A stretch of DNA of 64,000 nt from positions 2,711,530-2,775,529 of the forward strand of contig CP053448.1 of assembly GCA_013285445.1 (NCBI GenBank). The letters are read 5' to 3'. Made by a program: the position numbers and the translations under genes. Shown piece by piece: positions 17,498 to 27,848 of the stretch (within the stretch, counting starts at the first letter, position 1; every line of letters starts with the position of its first letter). The stretch comes from Pseudomonadota bacterium (GTDB lineage Bacteria; Pseudomonadota; Gammaproteobacteria; Xanthomonadales; Wenzhouxiangellaceae). The notes beneath the pieces are model-generated. The model searched no databases. It was not told the DNA's origin and saw only the letters and a program-made list of their open reading frames with translations.

Positions 17498-19400
17498 ACC
17501 GGATCGGGTCGACCACCAGACCGGCGATTTCTTCTGCCGGTGCGGCCTGGCTGAAGAAATAACCCTGAAAACAGTCACAGCGTTCAGCGGTTAGAATATC
17601 GAGCTGCTCGAGCGTTTCGACCCCCTCGGCAACCACCTTGAGCCGCAGCCGGTGCGCCATGCGAATGATGGCCGAGACCAGATCGCGATTGGATGTGTTG
17701 ACAACCAGGTCCCGGATGAACGAGCGGTCGATCTTGAGCGTATCGAGATCCAGCGTTCTCAGATAAGCCAGCGAGGAATAGCCGGTTCCAAAATCGTCGA
17801 GCGAGACGTGAACCCCCATCGCACGCAGGCGCTTGATCACGTCACGGCCGGCGCGCAGCTGCTCCATGAGCATGGACTCGGTAATCTCGAGATGCAGCAA
17901 TCCGGGATCCAGACCCGTGTCGGCCAGCACCCGCTCGACATGATCGACCAGCCTGCCGGTCTGGAACTGCCGTGCCGACAGATTGACCGCAACCGGCAAT
18001 CTCCCGAGGGTCGCTTGCCAGTCGGCTGCCTGCCGGCAGGCTTCGCGCAGCACCCAGTCTCCGATCGGAACGATCAGTCCACTCTCCTCGGTGGCGGCAA
18101 TGAATTCTGACGGCAGAACGAGGTCGCCGCCGGCCGGCTGCCAGCGCAGCAGGGCTTCCACCCCGCCGACGCGGTAGTCGTCCGAAACGCCGATGATCGG
18201 CTGGTAGTGCAAGACAAACTCACCCGCGTCCAGTGCGCTGCGAAGATGTGCATCGAGCTGCAAACGGCGACTGGCCGTCTTGACCAGCCCCGATGAAAAG
18301 AAATGCCAGGTGTTGCGGCCCGACTCCTTGGCCTGATACATGGCCGCGTTGGAGTATTGCAGCAGCTCGGTAACCGTCGATGCGTCCTTCGGAAACAGGG
18401 ATATTCCGATACTGGCGCTGACGTAAACCTCAGCCTGGTTGGCCAGCAGGAAGGGCTCGGAAATGGATCGAAGCGTCGCGGCCGCGAGATCCGAGATCTG
18501 GCCGGCATTGCCGGCATTGTCCAGATACATCACGAATTCGTCGCCACCCAGGTGCGCCAAGCCGGCAGCCGCGGGCAAACCGTTGCGAAGTCGTCGCGCC
18601 ACCAACACCAGCAAATCGTCACCGATCGGATGGCCGAAACTGTCGTTGACGTTGCGAAACCGGTCAAGGTCAATGTAGAAAACGGCCAGCACACGATCAT
18701 CATCCGGTTCACGATCCAGCAATCCGCGCAGCGTCTCCTGCAGGCGCAGGCGGTTGGGCAAGCCGGTCAGGGCATCATGATAGGCCAGGCGCTCCATCCT
18801 GCGGTGAGCACGCTTGAGGTCCTCGATATCGGTAAAGATCCATGCATGGCGGTTATTGCCGAGATCATCGCTGCCAATACGTGTCGCCGTAGCCAGGAAC
18901 GGGCGCTCGCCGTCGTCGGCGGACTGCATCCAGATCTCGCCGTTCCAGTAGCCGCAATCGGCCATCTCGCCGTTGATCCGCGCGAAAAAACGCCGATCGT
19001 GCCGATCTGACATGAGCAGGGACAGCTCCATGCCCTCGAGCGAACGCTGGGAACGCCCGATCAACGCCTGAAACGCGGGATTGACCGAGACCACGCGCTG
19101 TCGATGATCGCTGATGATCACACCATCGTGGGTGCGCTCGAACACAACCGCGCTCTGGCGCAGCTGGCGAATCAGGCCAGCCTGATCCTCGAGCGCGCGC
19201 CAGCTCAGCCAGAACACAAGAATGGCACTGGCCAGCACGAACACCCAGCCCTTGTAGGTCTGCAGCGTGGTCATCAGGAAGGGATCGTCAGTGATCGCAC
19301 GCAGCGCGGCATCGCTGAAGAATATCCACAGCGCGCCCGCAGCGGCATATATCATCGCCACCTTGAGCGCATAGCTGCCGGTCAACTTCATCGGCTTCAC
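17466..19400 (-). CDS. Membrane-anchored PAS-GGDEF-EAL c-di-GMP protein
   Basis: 644 aa: two N-terminal TM segments (about residues 10-35 and 50-70), a PAS domain (about 80-205; [24 protein letters not shown]), a GGDEF domain (about 215-375; intact [11 protein letters not shown], no obvious RxxD I-site) and an EAL domain (about 390-640) with [60 protein letters not shown] and [10 protein letters not shown]. All EAL catalytic residues appear present, so phosphodiesterase activity is likely; the GGDEF may be active or may bind GTP as a regulator. With the cyclase at 13.4-14.6 kb it gives two c-di-GMP enzymes within 6 kb. The start at 19400 is followed in frame by a second Met (MKPMKLTG). Confidence 0.92.
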   Translation of the reverse strand: MKPMKLTGSYALKVAMIYAAAGALWIFFSDAALRAITDDPFLMTTLQTYKGWVFVLASAILVFWLSWRALEDQAGLIRQLRQSAVVFERTHDGVIISDHRQRVVSVNPAFQALIGRSQRSLEGMELSLLMSDRHDRRFFARINGEMADCGYWNGEIWMQSADDGERPFLATATRIGSDDLGNNRHAWIFTDIEDLKRAHRRMERLAYHDALTGLPNRLRLQETLRGLLDREPDDDRVLAVFYIDLDRFRNVNDSFGHPIGDDLLVLVARRLRNGLPAAAGLAHLGGDEFVMYLDNAGNAGQISDLAAATLRSISEPFLLANQAEVYVSASIGISLFPKDASTVTELLQYSNAAMYQAKESGRNTWHFFSSGLVKTASRRLQLDAHLRSALDAGEFVLHYQPIIGVSDDYRVGGVEALLRWQPAGGDLVLPSEFIAATEESGLIVPIGDWVLREACRQAADWQATLGRLPVAVNLSARQFQTGRLVDHVERVLADTGLDPGLLHLEITESMLMEQLRAGRDVIKRLRAMGVHVSLDDFGTGYSSLAYLRTLDLDTLKIDRSFIRDLVVNTSNRDLVSAIIRMAHRLRLKVVAEGVETLEQLDILTAERCDCFQGYFFSQAAPAEEIAGLVVDPIRFRQMLQSPGS

Positions 19401-19537
19401 TCCCCCGGGCCCCTTGACCGGGAAGAACTTTCACGATCGACTCGGCCCGAGGATTTACTATACTACGTCTGCAAGTCGTTATCATCGCCCGTGGCACCGA
19501 CCACGAACCGGTTTGGTCTCATCCGGAGTCATCGCTC

Positions 19538-20077
19538 ATGTTCAAGTCGATTTCCATGCTTCGCCTCGCGCTTACGGCGTTCACCATCGGGCTGATAGCC
19601 GCCTGTGCCACGAGCCCGTCAAACGACTCTCTGATTACCGACTCACGCGCCGCGCTGCAGCGCTTCGTCGACCGTGACCCCGACCTGCAGCGCTGGGTTG
19701 ATCAGGCCTACGGCTACGCGGTTTTCCCCGATATCGGCAAAGGTGGCTTTTGGGTTGGCGGCGGGTTCGGCCGGGGCATCGTGTACGAACAGGGCAAGCC
19801 GGTGGGCCGCACCAGCGTGTCCCAGGCAACCATCGGTGCGCAGATCGGCGCACAGTCCTACAGCCAGGTGATTTTTTTCCGCGATGAATCGGCGTTGCGC
19901 AGCTTTCAGCGCGAGAACTTCGAGTTTTCGGCCCAGGCAACCGCCGTCGCCGCCACGGCTGGCGCAGCAGCAACCACCAGCTATGAACGCGGCGTGGCCG
20001 TGTTCATCATGTCGCGCGGCGGCTTGATGGCCGAAGCCACTGTCGGCGGCCAGAAGTTTCGCTACTGGTCGTTATAA
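19538..20077 (+). CDS. SYLF (YSC84-like) domain lipoprotein
   Basis: A 179-aa exported lipoprotein: MFKSISMLRLALTAFTIGLI then AACATS gives a lipobox with Cys at about residue 23. The mature part is a SYLF/Ysc84 domain: AYGYAVFPDIGKGGFWVGGGFGRGIVYEQGKPVG, SVSQATIGAQIGAQSYSQVIFFRD and ERGVAVFIMSRGGLMAEATVGGQKF. Eukaryotic SYLF domains bind phosphoinositides; bacterial ones probably bind lipid in the envelope, with no fixed function. A GGAG lies just upstream of the ATG. A TATACT hexamer at 19459-19464 could be its -10 box, though no good -35 is paired with it. Monocistronic. Confidence 0.9.
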   Translation: MFKSISMLRLALTAFTIGLIAACATSPSNDSLITDSRAALQRFVDRDPDLQRWVDQAYGYAVFPDIGKGGFWVGGGFGRGIVYEQGKPVGRTSVSQATIGAQIGAQSYSQVIFFRDESALRSFQRENFEFSAQATAVAATAGAAATTSYERGVAVFIMSRGGLMAEATVGGQKFRYWSL

Positions 20078-20119
20078 ACCCGCCTGATTCACCACCCGCG
20101 CTGCTGCGAGGACAGAAGC

Positions 20120-21916
20120 TCAACCAGCGACATTCTCCGAGACGGTCCCGTCGAGAAACTGCAGTCGCGCCAGTCTGGCATACAGCGGGCTTTGCTCGAC
20201 CAGCTGGTCGTGGCGTCCCTCGGCAACCACCCGGCCCTGGTCGAGAACAATGATGCGGTCAGCGCGGCGCACGGTGGCCAGCCGGTGGGCAATGACCAAT
20301 ACGGTCCGGTTCTCTCCGACATCGTTGAGGGCTTCCTGAACCAGGCGTTCACTCTCCGCGTCCAGGCTGGCCGTGGCCTCGTCGAGCAGCAGCAGCGGTG
20401 GCTCCTTGATCAGGGCACGGGCAATGGCAATGCGCTGTCGCTGGCCGCCAGACAACCGAATGCCGCGCTCACCAAGAAAGGTGGCATACCCGTCTTGCCA
20501 GCGCTCGACGAACTCGTCAGCATGTGCGGCCCGGGCCGCGGCGCGAATGCACGCGTCATCGAACTGCTCAACCCCGTAGGCAATGTTGTCGGCGGCCGAC
20601 CCCGAGAACACCACGACGTCCTGCGGCACAATGCCAACGCTGCGACGCAGCACCGTCAGGTCGAGTTCGCGCACATCGATACCGCCAACCTGCACGCGAC
20701 CTGCATCCGGGTCATAGAAACGCAGCAGCAGCTGGAACAGCGTCGACTTGCCGGCACCTGACGGGCCGACGACCGCCACCGTTTCACCAGGCGGTATGCT
20801 CAGCGACAGGCGGTCAAGCACCGGCTCCTGCGGGCGCGTCGGATAGGCGAAACTCACCGCATCAAAACAGACACCGAGCGGTCCAGCCGGCAGCGCAACC
20901 GCCTGCCTCGGCGATTGAATGGCCGGCTCGGCATCGAGCAGCTCCGCCAGTCGCTCCATTGCGCCTGCGGCCCGCTGCAGCTGGCTCCAGATTTCGCTGA
21001 GGCTGGCAGTCGATCCCGCCGCAATGGCAGCATACAGCACGAATTGGCCGAGCTGACCGGGGCTCATGCCGCCCGTCAGCACCGATCGCGCACCCAGCCA
21101 CAGCACGAAGGTAACGGCACCGAAAGTCATCAGGATGATCAATACGATCAACAGGGTGCTGGCGCCGATCCGGCGGCGTGCCGCGGCAAAAGCAGCCTCA
21201 ACGGCTGACGAAAAGCGCTGCTGTTCACGCGCCTCCTGGGCAAATGCCTGGACCGTCTGGACCGCGTTGATCGACTCATCACCGATGGCCGAGAAATCCG
21301 CAACCCGGTCCTGGGCGCTGCGCGACAGGCGGCGCACCCAGCGGCCCAGAACCATGACCGGCATAATGATGATGCCAATCAACAGGCCGATGACGCCGGC
21401 CAGCGAAGGCGCGGTCACGATCAGTGCAATGGCACTGGCCACCAGCATGACCAGATTGCGAACGCCGAACGACACGGTCGAACCGACCAGCGTCTCGACC
21501 AGAGTGGTATCGGTATTGAGCCGCGACAACACCTCACCGGTGCGCGTGGTGGCGAAGAACTCCGGGCTCATGGCCAGTACCCGCCGGTAGACAGCCTTGC
21601 GAATATCCGCCACGACCCGCTGGCCAAGCCAGCTGACCCAGTAAAAACGCAGCCCGCCGCCGACGGCCATCGTTGCCGCAGCGCCGAACAGCAGCCAGAA
21701 CCAGCGGTTGATCCGGGCGATGTCATCAGCCATGAAGCCGCGATCGATCACCTGCCCGACCGCTGCCGGAATGGCCAGTGCACCGGCTGCGGATATCAGC
21801 AGGAACAGGGCGGCCAGGCCGATCTGCAGTCGATAACGCGCCACGAATGGCCGCAAGGACCGCAGCGAGCTGAACTGGCGCGACGCAGGCCGTTGATCGG
21901 CGTCAGTCACCGGCAC
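20120..21916 (-). CDS. ABC exporter, fused permease and ATPase (ABCB/MsbA-like)
   Basis: This 598-aa half-transporter has a six-helix exporter membrane domain (about residues 20-330, including the EFFATTRTGEVLSRLNTDTTLV coupling region) and a nucleotide-binding domain with Walker A VGPSGAGKST, Q-loop VGIVPQDVVVF, signature IRLSGGQRQRIAIARAL, Walker B LLLLDEATASLDAESE and H-loop VIAHRLATV. It would work as a homodimer in the inner membrane. Relatives include lipid A flippases, but the usual msbA-lpxK neighbours are absent, so substrate is open (lipid, peptide or drug). The start is GTG at 21916 or 21910. Confidence 0.92.
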   Translation of the reverse strand: MPVTDADQRPASRQFSSLRSLRPFVARYRLQIGLAALFLLISAAGALAIPAAVGQVIDRGFMADDIARINRWFWLLFGAAATMAVGGGLRFYWVSWLGQRVVADIRKAVYRRVLAMSPEFFATTRTGEVLSRLNTDTTLVETLVGSTVSFGVRNLVMLVASAIALIVTAPSLAGVIGLLIGIIIMPVMVLGRWVRRLSRSAQDRVADFSAIGDESINAVQTVQAFAQEAREQQRFSSAVEAAFAAARRRIGASTLLIVLIILMTFGAVTFVLWLGARSVLTGGMSPGQLGQFVLYAAIAAGSTASLSEIWSQLQRAAGAMERLAELLDAEPAIQSPRQAVALPAGPLGVCFDAVSFAYPTRPQEPVLDRLSLSIPPGETVAVVGPSGAGKSTLFQLLLRFYDPDAGRVQVGGIDVRELDLTVLRRSVGIVPQDVVVFSGSAADNIAYGVEQFDDACIRAAARAAHADEFVERWQDGYATFLGERGIRLSGGQRQRIAIARALIKEPPLLLLDEATASLDAESERLVQEALNDVGENRTVLVIAHRLATVRRADRIIVLDQGRVVAEGRHDQLVEQSPLYARLARLQFLDGTVSENVAG

Positions 21917-22014
21917 GCTCCCGACCCGCGCAGCAAACGAGAATTGGCGGGTATTGCTCGAGTATCAACTGAGACCTCCACTTTCAAATCGCGTTACACA
22001 ATTATTGACCGCGT

Positions 22015-22914
22015 CTAGACGGGTATGCGGGCCCGTCTGGCCTGGCTCCATCCGGCCCAGGAAAACATGACCAGCGCAGTCCAGATACAGCCGAACGTAA
22101 TGGCGTGGTCAACGGTAAACGGCTCGCCGAAAAGAAACACGGCCAGGCAGAACGTCATGCTTGGTGCCAGGTACTGCATGATACCTATGGTACTGAGCCT
22201 GAGGCGCCGCACGCCGGCGGCAAACAGCACCAGCGGCACCAGGGTGATCAGACCGGTGCCGATCAACAGCGCGGTCTCGGCGATATCTGCGGGATCAAAC
22301 TCGAGCTGAAGCCGTCCCGCCAGCCCGTAGAGCCAGACCAGCGCCAACGGCGCCAGGATCAGTGTCTCCCAGAACAGTCCGACAATGGGCCCGACATCGG
22401 TTTTTTTTCGAACCACGGAATAGGCGGCAAAGCTGCCGGCCAGAGTCAGCGCAATCCACGGAAACTGCCCAACGCGCACCGTCATGTAGACCGTGCCAAC
22501 GGCCGCCAGCACGACAGCGGCTGACTGCAGCCGGCCGAGTGTTTCCCGGAACACGATCATGCCCAGCACGACATTGACCAGCGGATTGATGAAGTAACCC
22601 AGACTGGTCGACAAGACCCGGCCGGTATTGACGGCGTAGACGAAGGTCAGCCAATTCACGGCAATCAGGGTGCCGCTGATTGCCAGCGCGGTGAGCACCC
22701 GGCGTGACACGTGCAACCGCTTCAGCGCACGGCGGCCGTCACGCAGCAACAGCAACAGCGCCAGAAAGAGCAGCGACCAGATCACACGATGGGCGATAAT
22801 CTCATCGGCGCGGACGTGTCCCAGCAGCTTGAAGTAAAGCGGCGCGAGGCCCCAGACGCCAAAGGCACCCAGTGCAGCAAGAAACCCCAGCAGTTCTTCT
22901 CGTCGATCCGTCAC
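22015..22914 (-). CDS. rarD: RarD, EamA/DMT superfamily permease
   Basis: Ten-helix drug/metabolite transporter family member of about 299 aa. The sequence starts VTDRREELLGFLAALGAFGV and contains WGLAPLYFKLLGHVRADEIIAHRVIWSLLFL, LSTSLGYFINPLVNVVLGMI and QYLAPSMTFCLAVFLFGEPF, the RarD (chloramphenicol-sensitive protein) pattern. The start is set at GTG 22914 because a GGGAG lies seven bases upstream and conservation begins there; the longer frame to 23106 carries an Arg-rich non-family leader. The substrate is unknown for the family despite its name. Confidence 0.9.
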   Translation of the reverse strand: MTDRREELLGFLAALGAFGVWGLAPLYFKLLGHVRADEIIAHRVIWSLLFLALLLLLRDGRRALKRLHVSRRVLTALAISGTLIAVNWLTFVYAVNTGRVLSTSLGYFINPLVNVVLGMIVFRETLGRLQSAAVVLAAVGTVYMTVRVGQFPWIALTLAGSFAAYSVVRKKTDVGPIVGLFWETLILAPLALVWLYGLAGRLQLEFDPADIAETALLIGTGLITLVPLVLFAAGVRRLRLSTIGIMQYLAPSMTFCLAVFLFGEPFTVDHAITFGCIWTALVMFSWAGWSQARRARIPV

Positions 22915-23300
22915 GGTAGTCTCCCGACCGGCCTCAGCGAAAACAGCGACGCTCGCCCGCACCGCTCTGCCCCGCCGGCGCATGGGCCGGCGCCGTCGTT
23001 TGGCGATGCGCCGATCACGGATGACTGGGCAGGATGCGCGCCTTGAAAACGGGCCGCAGAGCATAGCATGCGCAGTGTCTGGCAGAACCGCAATAATCGT
23101 TGCCATGCGGCGCGCGATCAGCGCCAGTTGGGCGATGACTGGTTTGCATCAATTGATACAAAATGTTATAAGCAGCACAAATCAGGATGCGCCGGGTGGG
23201 GGCAGAATACTTGACCGAATCAGCCGTCCGGCAGCCTGCATCAGCGGCGGTTGCGGCGGCAACAGTTTAATGTGATACGACATCATGGAGGTCGATCCAC
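22915..23300. other. 386-bp divergent intergenic region between rarD and the exported-protein gene
   Basis: No gene is supported here. The rarD-proximal part is GC-rich; the part near 23140-23190 is locally AT-rich, which fits a promoter for the plus-strand gene at 23301. That gene has GGAGG about nine bases before its ATG. No hairpin or riboswitch-like structure was recognised. Confidence 0.6.
23144..23171 (+). promoter_or_regulatory. Candidate sigma-70 promoter for the 23301 gene
   Basis: TTGCAT (23144-23149), a 16-base spacer and TTATAA (23166-23171) lie in the only AT-rich stretch of the region, about 130 bp upstream of the start codon. The -35 matches four of six consensus bases and the -10 is weak (4/6). 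Position and base composition are the main support. Confidence 0.3.
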
Positions 23301-24824
23301 ATGCAACGGATGCACGCCAGGCAACACAATCCACACCTCTTGAAGCGAATGACAGGCCTTTATTTGCCGGCAGCCGTATTACTGCTGCTGCTTTCCGGCT
23401 GGGCGTTCGGCGCTGCGTTTATCGCCGTGGTTCCTGACCAAGCCATTGATAGTGACGGCAACCGCGCCACCACCACCCCCTTCGGAGCGAGTTCCGAGTG
23501 CGCCGACGGGTTCCGGTACCAGCAGGTCATCGAGGGCGATCGCGTCGGTGGCGGTCGCATCAGCGCCATCGCATTTCGCCTGGACGCTTCCGAGCCAGGC
23601 GACGTCGGGCCATTGACGTTTCCCGGCAGCATGGTGCGGCTGGCGTCGACCGCTGCGTCCCCGACAACGATCAGCAGCGTGTTCGACAACAATCTCGGTG
23701 CCGACACGACCGTCGTTTTCACCGGCGACCTGGTGGCCAGCGCAACCGCCGGCGGGTCCCCGACCGCGTTCGATTTCGAGATCCCCATCGAGGCACCGTT
23801 CGACTTCGATCCGGCCGACGGCAACCTGCTGATCGAGCTGACCGCCGAAAACTGCCCGCCCGGCGTGAGCGCAGAGTTCGACGCCGACAACCGCGGGCTG
23901 GGCCACGCCGTTGCCTGGGACCACGCCAGCAGCACGGCCGATCAGGTCGCCACGCGCGGGCTCGTGACGCAGTTGTTGCTTGTCTCTGGATCCGGCGTGA
24001 TCGCGCCGCTCTACAACTGTCCTGCCAATTCTTCTTCTGGCGATAACCTGACCCGCGGTTTCTACGTCGAGAACTTCCCGGCGCGCGAGCTCGACAAGGT
24101 GACAATGACTTATCACATGCCAGCGGCCGGCACCTACACGGTCCGCATGACGGCGCGGGAAAACACCTATGACGGGCGCATCATCGGTGGCCCCAGAACC
24201 CGGACCTTCAATACCGGAACCGGCGGAACCCGCGCCGAGATCACCTTTGACTTCGGCAGCGCAACCGTGACCGAAGGGTCGACGGTCACCTTTAGCCAGG
24301 AGCTGCTCGACTCGCCCAGCGGTAGTCTGTTCTACAACCTCGGAGACGGACCCTGCGCGGATATCGTCCAGACCGAAGGCACGACGCCGCCGCTGGACAC
24401 GGTCCGAAAAGATCGGGTTGCGGTGACGATCGAGGCGGAAACACGCATCCGCGGCATTGGCGGCAACTGGTCGGTCGTCGGCCATGACGGCGAAGGCTTC
24501 ATGATCGACGTCACCCAGCACGACGGCACGCTGGTCGTGATCTGGTTCACCTACGATTTCGACGGCAATCAGATGTGGTTGATCGGCACGGATCCCGATT
24601 TCAGCGGCAACAGCGCGCACATGACGCTCAGTCGGGTCACCGGCCCCAGCTTCGGGCCCGATTTCTCACCTGCCGATGTGATCACCGAGTCCTGGGGCAC
24701 GCTGACGATCGTGTTCGAGGACTGCGGCGGGGGCCGCGTCACGTTCAATTCGCTGGCCGGCTTCGGCGCCGGCGCCTACGACATCATGCGGGTCTACGAC
24801 ACCGAGCAGGCCAGCTGCCCTTAG
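23301..24824 (+). CDS. Exported protein of unknown function with a C-terminal Trp/Gly-rich beta domain
   Basis: 507 aa with an uncleaved-looking N-region and a hydrophobic signal segment (about residues 20-38), so it is exported. Residues 40-210 form an unrecognised beta-rich domain; about 225-330 resembles a short extracellular immunoglobulin-like module (TYTVRMTARENTYDG). The last about 115 residues (GIGGNWSVVGHDGEGFMIDV, LVVIWFTYDFDGNQMWLIGT, ITESWGTLTIVFEDCGGGRV, AYDIMRVYD) match a pattern (GxW...GEGF...WFTYdxxGxQxWL...WGtltl.F.dC) I know as recurrent in exported proteins of this bacterial group, without a function. Cysteines are paired in number, fitting a periplasmic or secreted protein. 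Not co-transcribed with neighbours. Confidence 0.7.
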   Translation: MQRMHARQHNPHLLKRMTGLYLPAAVLLLLLSGWAFGAAFIAVVPDQAIDSDGNRATTTPFGASSECADGFRYQQVIEGDRVGGGRISAIAFRLDASEPGDVGPLTFPGSMVRLASTAASPTTISSVFDNNLGADTTVVFTGDLVASATAGGSPTAFDFEIPIEAPFDFDPADGNLLIELTAENCPPGVSAEFDADNRGLGHAVAWDHASSTADQVATRGLVTQLLLVSGSGVIAPLYNCPANSSSGDNLTRGFYVENFPARELDKVTMTYHMPAAGTYTVRMTARENTYDGRIIGGPRTRTFNTGTGGTRAEITFDFGSATVTEGSTVTFSQELLDSPSGSLFYNLGDGPCADIVQTEGTTPPLDTVRKDRVAVTIEAETRIRGIGGNWSVVGHDGEGFMIDVTQHDGTLVVIWFTYDFDGNQMWLIGTDPDFSGNSAHMTLSRVTGPSFGPDFSPADVITESWGTLTIVFEDCGGGRVTFNSLAGFGAGAYDIMRVYDTEQASCP

Positions 24825-24906
24825 GGAGCCCCGAAACAACTATGCGCGGGCCCTTAGTGAGCCTCTGAACAACTCTGCGCCGGCGCGCAGAGTTGTTCAG
24901 AGGCTC
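24821..24906. repeat. REP-like palindrome cluster, possible bidirectional terminator
   Basis: A perfect inverted repeat with 22-base arms (24859-24880 and 24885-24906; arms begin GAGCCTCTGAACAACTCTGC) and a 4-base loop lies between the convergent exported-protein gene and rbfA. A degenerate direct copy (TTAGGGAGCCCCGAAACAAC) begins at 24821, overlapping the stop codon. The hairpin is strong but lacks a long U-tract, so it may be a REP-type element that also blocks read-through. Related sequences occur at 44673 and 59284. Confidence 0.7.
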
Positions 24907-24914
24907 CTTAGCTC

Positions 24915-25262
24915 TTAGCCGCGTCGCTTCGATGCGGCCAGCAACTGCTCGATCCGCTCGCCGGACTCCGATGAGGTGTCGTGGAGGAATTTCAGCGTCG
25001 GCGTCACCCGCAGGCGAATTCGCCGACCCAGCTGGTGACGTACCTGACCGGTGTGCTCGTTGAGAAAAGCGATGATCGCCGGCGCCTGCTCGATCTCGAG
25101 TACGGCGACGTGAACCTTGGCGTGTGAGAGATCCCGCGACACCTCGACGTCAGTCACGCTGATCAGGCCGGCCGGCAGCTCGTACTCGAACTCGCCCTGA
25201 AGGATCTCTGCAATTTCACGCCGCAGCAGCCCGGCGACGCGCTCACTGCGGGAATGGTTCAT
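24915..25262 (-). CDS. rbfA: RbfA, 30S ribosome-binding factor
   Basis: RbfA assists late maturation of the 30S subunit at the 5' end of 16S rRNA. 115 aa with a KH-type fold: [78 protein letters not shown]. It overlaps the infB stop by 4 bases (ATGA), so translation is coupled. In many gammaproteobacteria truB and rpsO follow; here the operon stops at a palindrome instead. Confidence 0.96.
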   Translation of the reverse strand: MNHSRSERVAGLLRREIAEILQGEFEYELPAGLISVTDVEVSRDLSHAKVHVAVLEIEQAPAIIAFLNEHTGQVRHQLGRRIRLRVTPTLKFLHDTSSESGERIEQLLAASKRRG

Positions 25263-27826
25263 TCGTCCAGTGTACGCTGCACTTCAATCCGCTCGAAGCA
25301 CTCGATCTGGTCGCCCGGCTTGACGTCGTTGTACTGCTTGACGCCAATCCCGCACTCGGTTCCGGCCTGGACTTCGCTGACGTCATCCTTGAAGCGTCGC
25401 AGCGATTCGAGCTCGCCTTCGAAGATCACCACGTTGTCACGCAGTACGCGAATGGGGTTGGCGCGCCTGACCGCGCCCTCGACGACCAGACAGCCGGCGA
25501 TCGCGCCCAGCTTGGACGAGCGGAAGACGTCCTTGACCTCGGCCAGACCTATGATCTGCTCCTTGGTTTCGGTACCCAGCAGCCCGGAGATGGCCTTCTT
25601 GACGTCGTCAATGGCATCGTAGATCACGCTGTAGTAGTTCAGGTCCAGGTCGGCTTCCTGGATGATCTTGCGGGCACTGGCATCGGCGCGCACGTTGAAG
25701 CCGATGATGATGGCACCGGAGGCCTGGGCCAGGCTTGCATCCGACTCGGTAATACCACCCACGCCGGAGGCGATGACGTTGACCCTGATTTCTTCGTTCG
25801 ACAGTCGGGTCAGGGCATCTCTCAAGGCCTCGACCGACCCCTGGACGTCGGCCTTGATCACCAGATTGACTGCCTGTTCCTCGCCGCTGGATTCGCCCAT
25901 CTGATCGAACAGGTTCTGCAGCTTGGCGGCCTGCTTTTCCGCCAGCCGCCCCTCACGCGCGGTCTGTTTGCGCTGCCCGGCTGCCTCACGGGCCTTGCGT
26001 TCATCGGCCACGGCGATGACGTCATCACCGGCGTTGGGGACACCCGACAGACCCAGCACTTCGACCGGAATCGACGGGCCGGCTTGTTCGATCGCCTCAC
26101 CGGTCTCGTCAAACATCGCCCGAACGCGACCGTATTCCTCACCGGCCAGTATCATGTCACCACGTTTGAGCGTGCCGTCCTGAACCAGAACCGTCGCCAC
26201 CGGACCGCGCCCCTTGTCCAGGGCCGATTCAACCACCACGCCGCGACAGCGACGATCAGGCACGGCCTTGAGCTCGAGCACCTCCGACTGCAGCAGGATC
26301 GACTCAAGCAGCTTGTCGATGCCCTCGCCGGTGACCGCCGAAACCGGCACGAAGATCTCTTCACCGCCCCAGTCCTCGGGCACCACCTCTTCGGCGGCCA
26401 GTTCGGACTTGACGCGGTCCGGATCGGCCTCCGGCTTGTCCATCTTGTTGACCGCCACGATCAGCGGCACACCTGCCGCGCGAGCGTGCTGAATCGCCTC
26501 TTTGGTCTGCGGCATGACCCCGTCATCGGCAGCCACGACCAGCACGACGATATCGGTCGCCTGCGCCCCGCGCGCGCGCATCGAGGTAAATGCCGCGTGC
26601 CCCGGCGTGTCCAGGAAGGTCACCACGCCGTTTTCGGTTTCAACGTGATAGGCGCCGATGTGCTGGGTGATTCCTCCCTGCTCTCCGGCAGCCACACGGC
26701 TGCGTCTGATGTAGTCAAGCAACGATGTCTTGCCGTGGTCGACATGCCCCATGACCGTGACGACCGGCGGTCGGGGGACCTCAGTACCTTCAGCCGCCTC
26801 GTCTTCTGCCGCGAGCTCCTGTTCGATGTCGGTTTCTTCGGCCGGCCGTGCTTCGTGACCCATTTCCTCGACCACCAGAATGGCCGTTTCCTGATCGAGC
26901 GGCTGATTGATCGTCACCATCGTGCCCATGTTCATGAGCACCTTGATCAGGTCGCCGGCCTTGACCGCCAGCAGTTTGGCCAGCTCACCCACGGTAATGG
27001 TCTCGGGAATTTCGACCTCGCGTTTGACCGGCGCGGTGGGCTTCTGAAAGCCATGCTCGGTAGCGACACTGGCCATCTTGCCCCGCCCACCCTTGCGGCG
27101 CGGCTTGCGCCGCTTGCTTTTTGGCGCGATGTGCAATTCCTTGCGGCCGTAACGAGTCGCCGTTTCTTCTGCGCCAGTGCGCTCCCCGACGGCCTTGCGC
27201 TCGGCTTCCTTCTCCGCGGCCTGGCGCGCCACCTTCTCCTCGACACGCTGCTGCGCTTCGGCTTCAGCGCGGGCCCGTTCCTCTTCCTTGCGGCGGGCTT
27301 CTTCCTCAGCCTCGCGCCGCTTGCGCTCTTCCTCTTCCGCGCGCGCCTGCTCCTCCTGCTCGCGCTGTCTGCGCTCAGCTTCCTCGCGCTCGAGGCGTTC
27401 TGCTTCCTCGCGTTCACGGCGGGCGGCTTCCAGCGCTTGCTGAGCCGCCTCACGCTCGGGATCAGCGCGTTCCTGTTCAGCGATATCGCTTCGCTTGACG
27501 TAGGTGCGTCGCTTGCGTACCTCGACGTTGACGGTTCGTGACGGTGCCGCGCCCCGCGTGCGCGTCCGGCCAGCACCGCCAGTCGGCACCCGTAGCTCGC
27601 TGATGCTCTTGCGCTTGAGCGTCACCTTGCTTGGCCGGGTCGATTCCTCGACGTCGCCCTTGCCATGGCTGGAGCGCAGGTACGACAAAAGCTTGATCTT
27701 GTCGTCATTGGTCACCGCGGCATCCGGATCATCGACCTGAATGCCGGCCTCGTTGAGCTGGGCAAGCAAGCGTTCGACGTCGACACCCAGCACTTCAGCC
27801 AGTTGCGTAACAGTGACCTGAGACAT
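25259..27826 (-). CDS. infB: Translation initiation factor IF-2
   Basis: This 855-aa GTPase delivers initiator fMet-tRNA to the 30S subunit. The start at 27826 ([20 protein letters not shown]) begins the conserved IF2 N-domain; the 16 codons upstream are not. A long Glu/Arg-rich coiled linker follows (about residues 100-215), then a second IF2 N module ([20 protein letters not shown]), the G domain from about residue 355 ([27 protein letters not shown]), and domains II-IV ([25 protein letters not shown]). Part of the rimP-nusA-infB-rbfA operon, 22 bp after nusA. Confidence 0.97.
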   Translation of the reverse strand: MSQVTVTQLAEVLGVDVERLLAQLNEAGIQVDDPDAAVTNDDKIKLLSYLRSSHGKGDVEESTRPSKVTLKRKSISELRVPTGGAGRTRTRGAAPSRTVNVEVRKRRTYVKRSDIAEQERADPEREAAQQALEAARREREEAERLEREEAERRQREQEEQARAEEEERKRREAEEEARRKEEERARAEAEAQQRVEEKVARQAAEKEAERKAVGERTGAEETATRYGRKELHIAPKSKRRKPRRKGGRGKMASVATEHGFQKPTAPVKREVEIPETITVGELAKLLAVKAGDLIKVLMNMGTMVTINQPLDQETAILVVEEMGHEARPAEETDIEQELAAEDEAAEGTEVPRPPVVTVMGHVDHGKTSLLDYIRRSRVAAGEQGGITQHIGAYHVETENGVVTFLDTPGHAAFTSMRARGAQATDIVVLVVAADDGVMPQTKEAIQHARAAGVPLIVAVNKMDKPEADPDRVKSELAAEEVVPEDWGGEEIFVPVSAVTGEGIDKLLESILLQSEVLELKAVPDRRCRGVVVESALDKGRGPVATVLVQDGTLKRGDMILAGEEYGRVRAMFDETGEAIEQAGPSIPVEVLGLSGVPNAGDDVIAVADERKAREAAGQRKQTAREGRLAEKQAAKLQNLFDQMGESSGEEQAVNLVIKADVQGSVEALRDALTRLSNEEIRVNVIASGVGGITESDASLAQASGAIIIGFNVRADASARKIIQEADLDLNYYSVIYDAIDDVKKAISGLLGTETKEQIIGLAEVKDVFRSSKLGAIAGCLVVEGAVRRANPIRVLRDNVVIFEGELESLRRFKDDVSEVQAGTECGIGVKQYNDVKPGDQIECFERIEVQRTLDE

Positions 27827-27848
27827 GTGCTCCTTCCTCGATCCTCTC

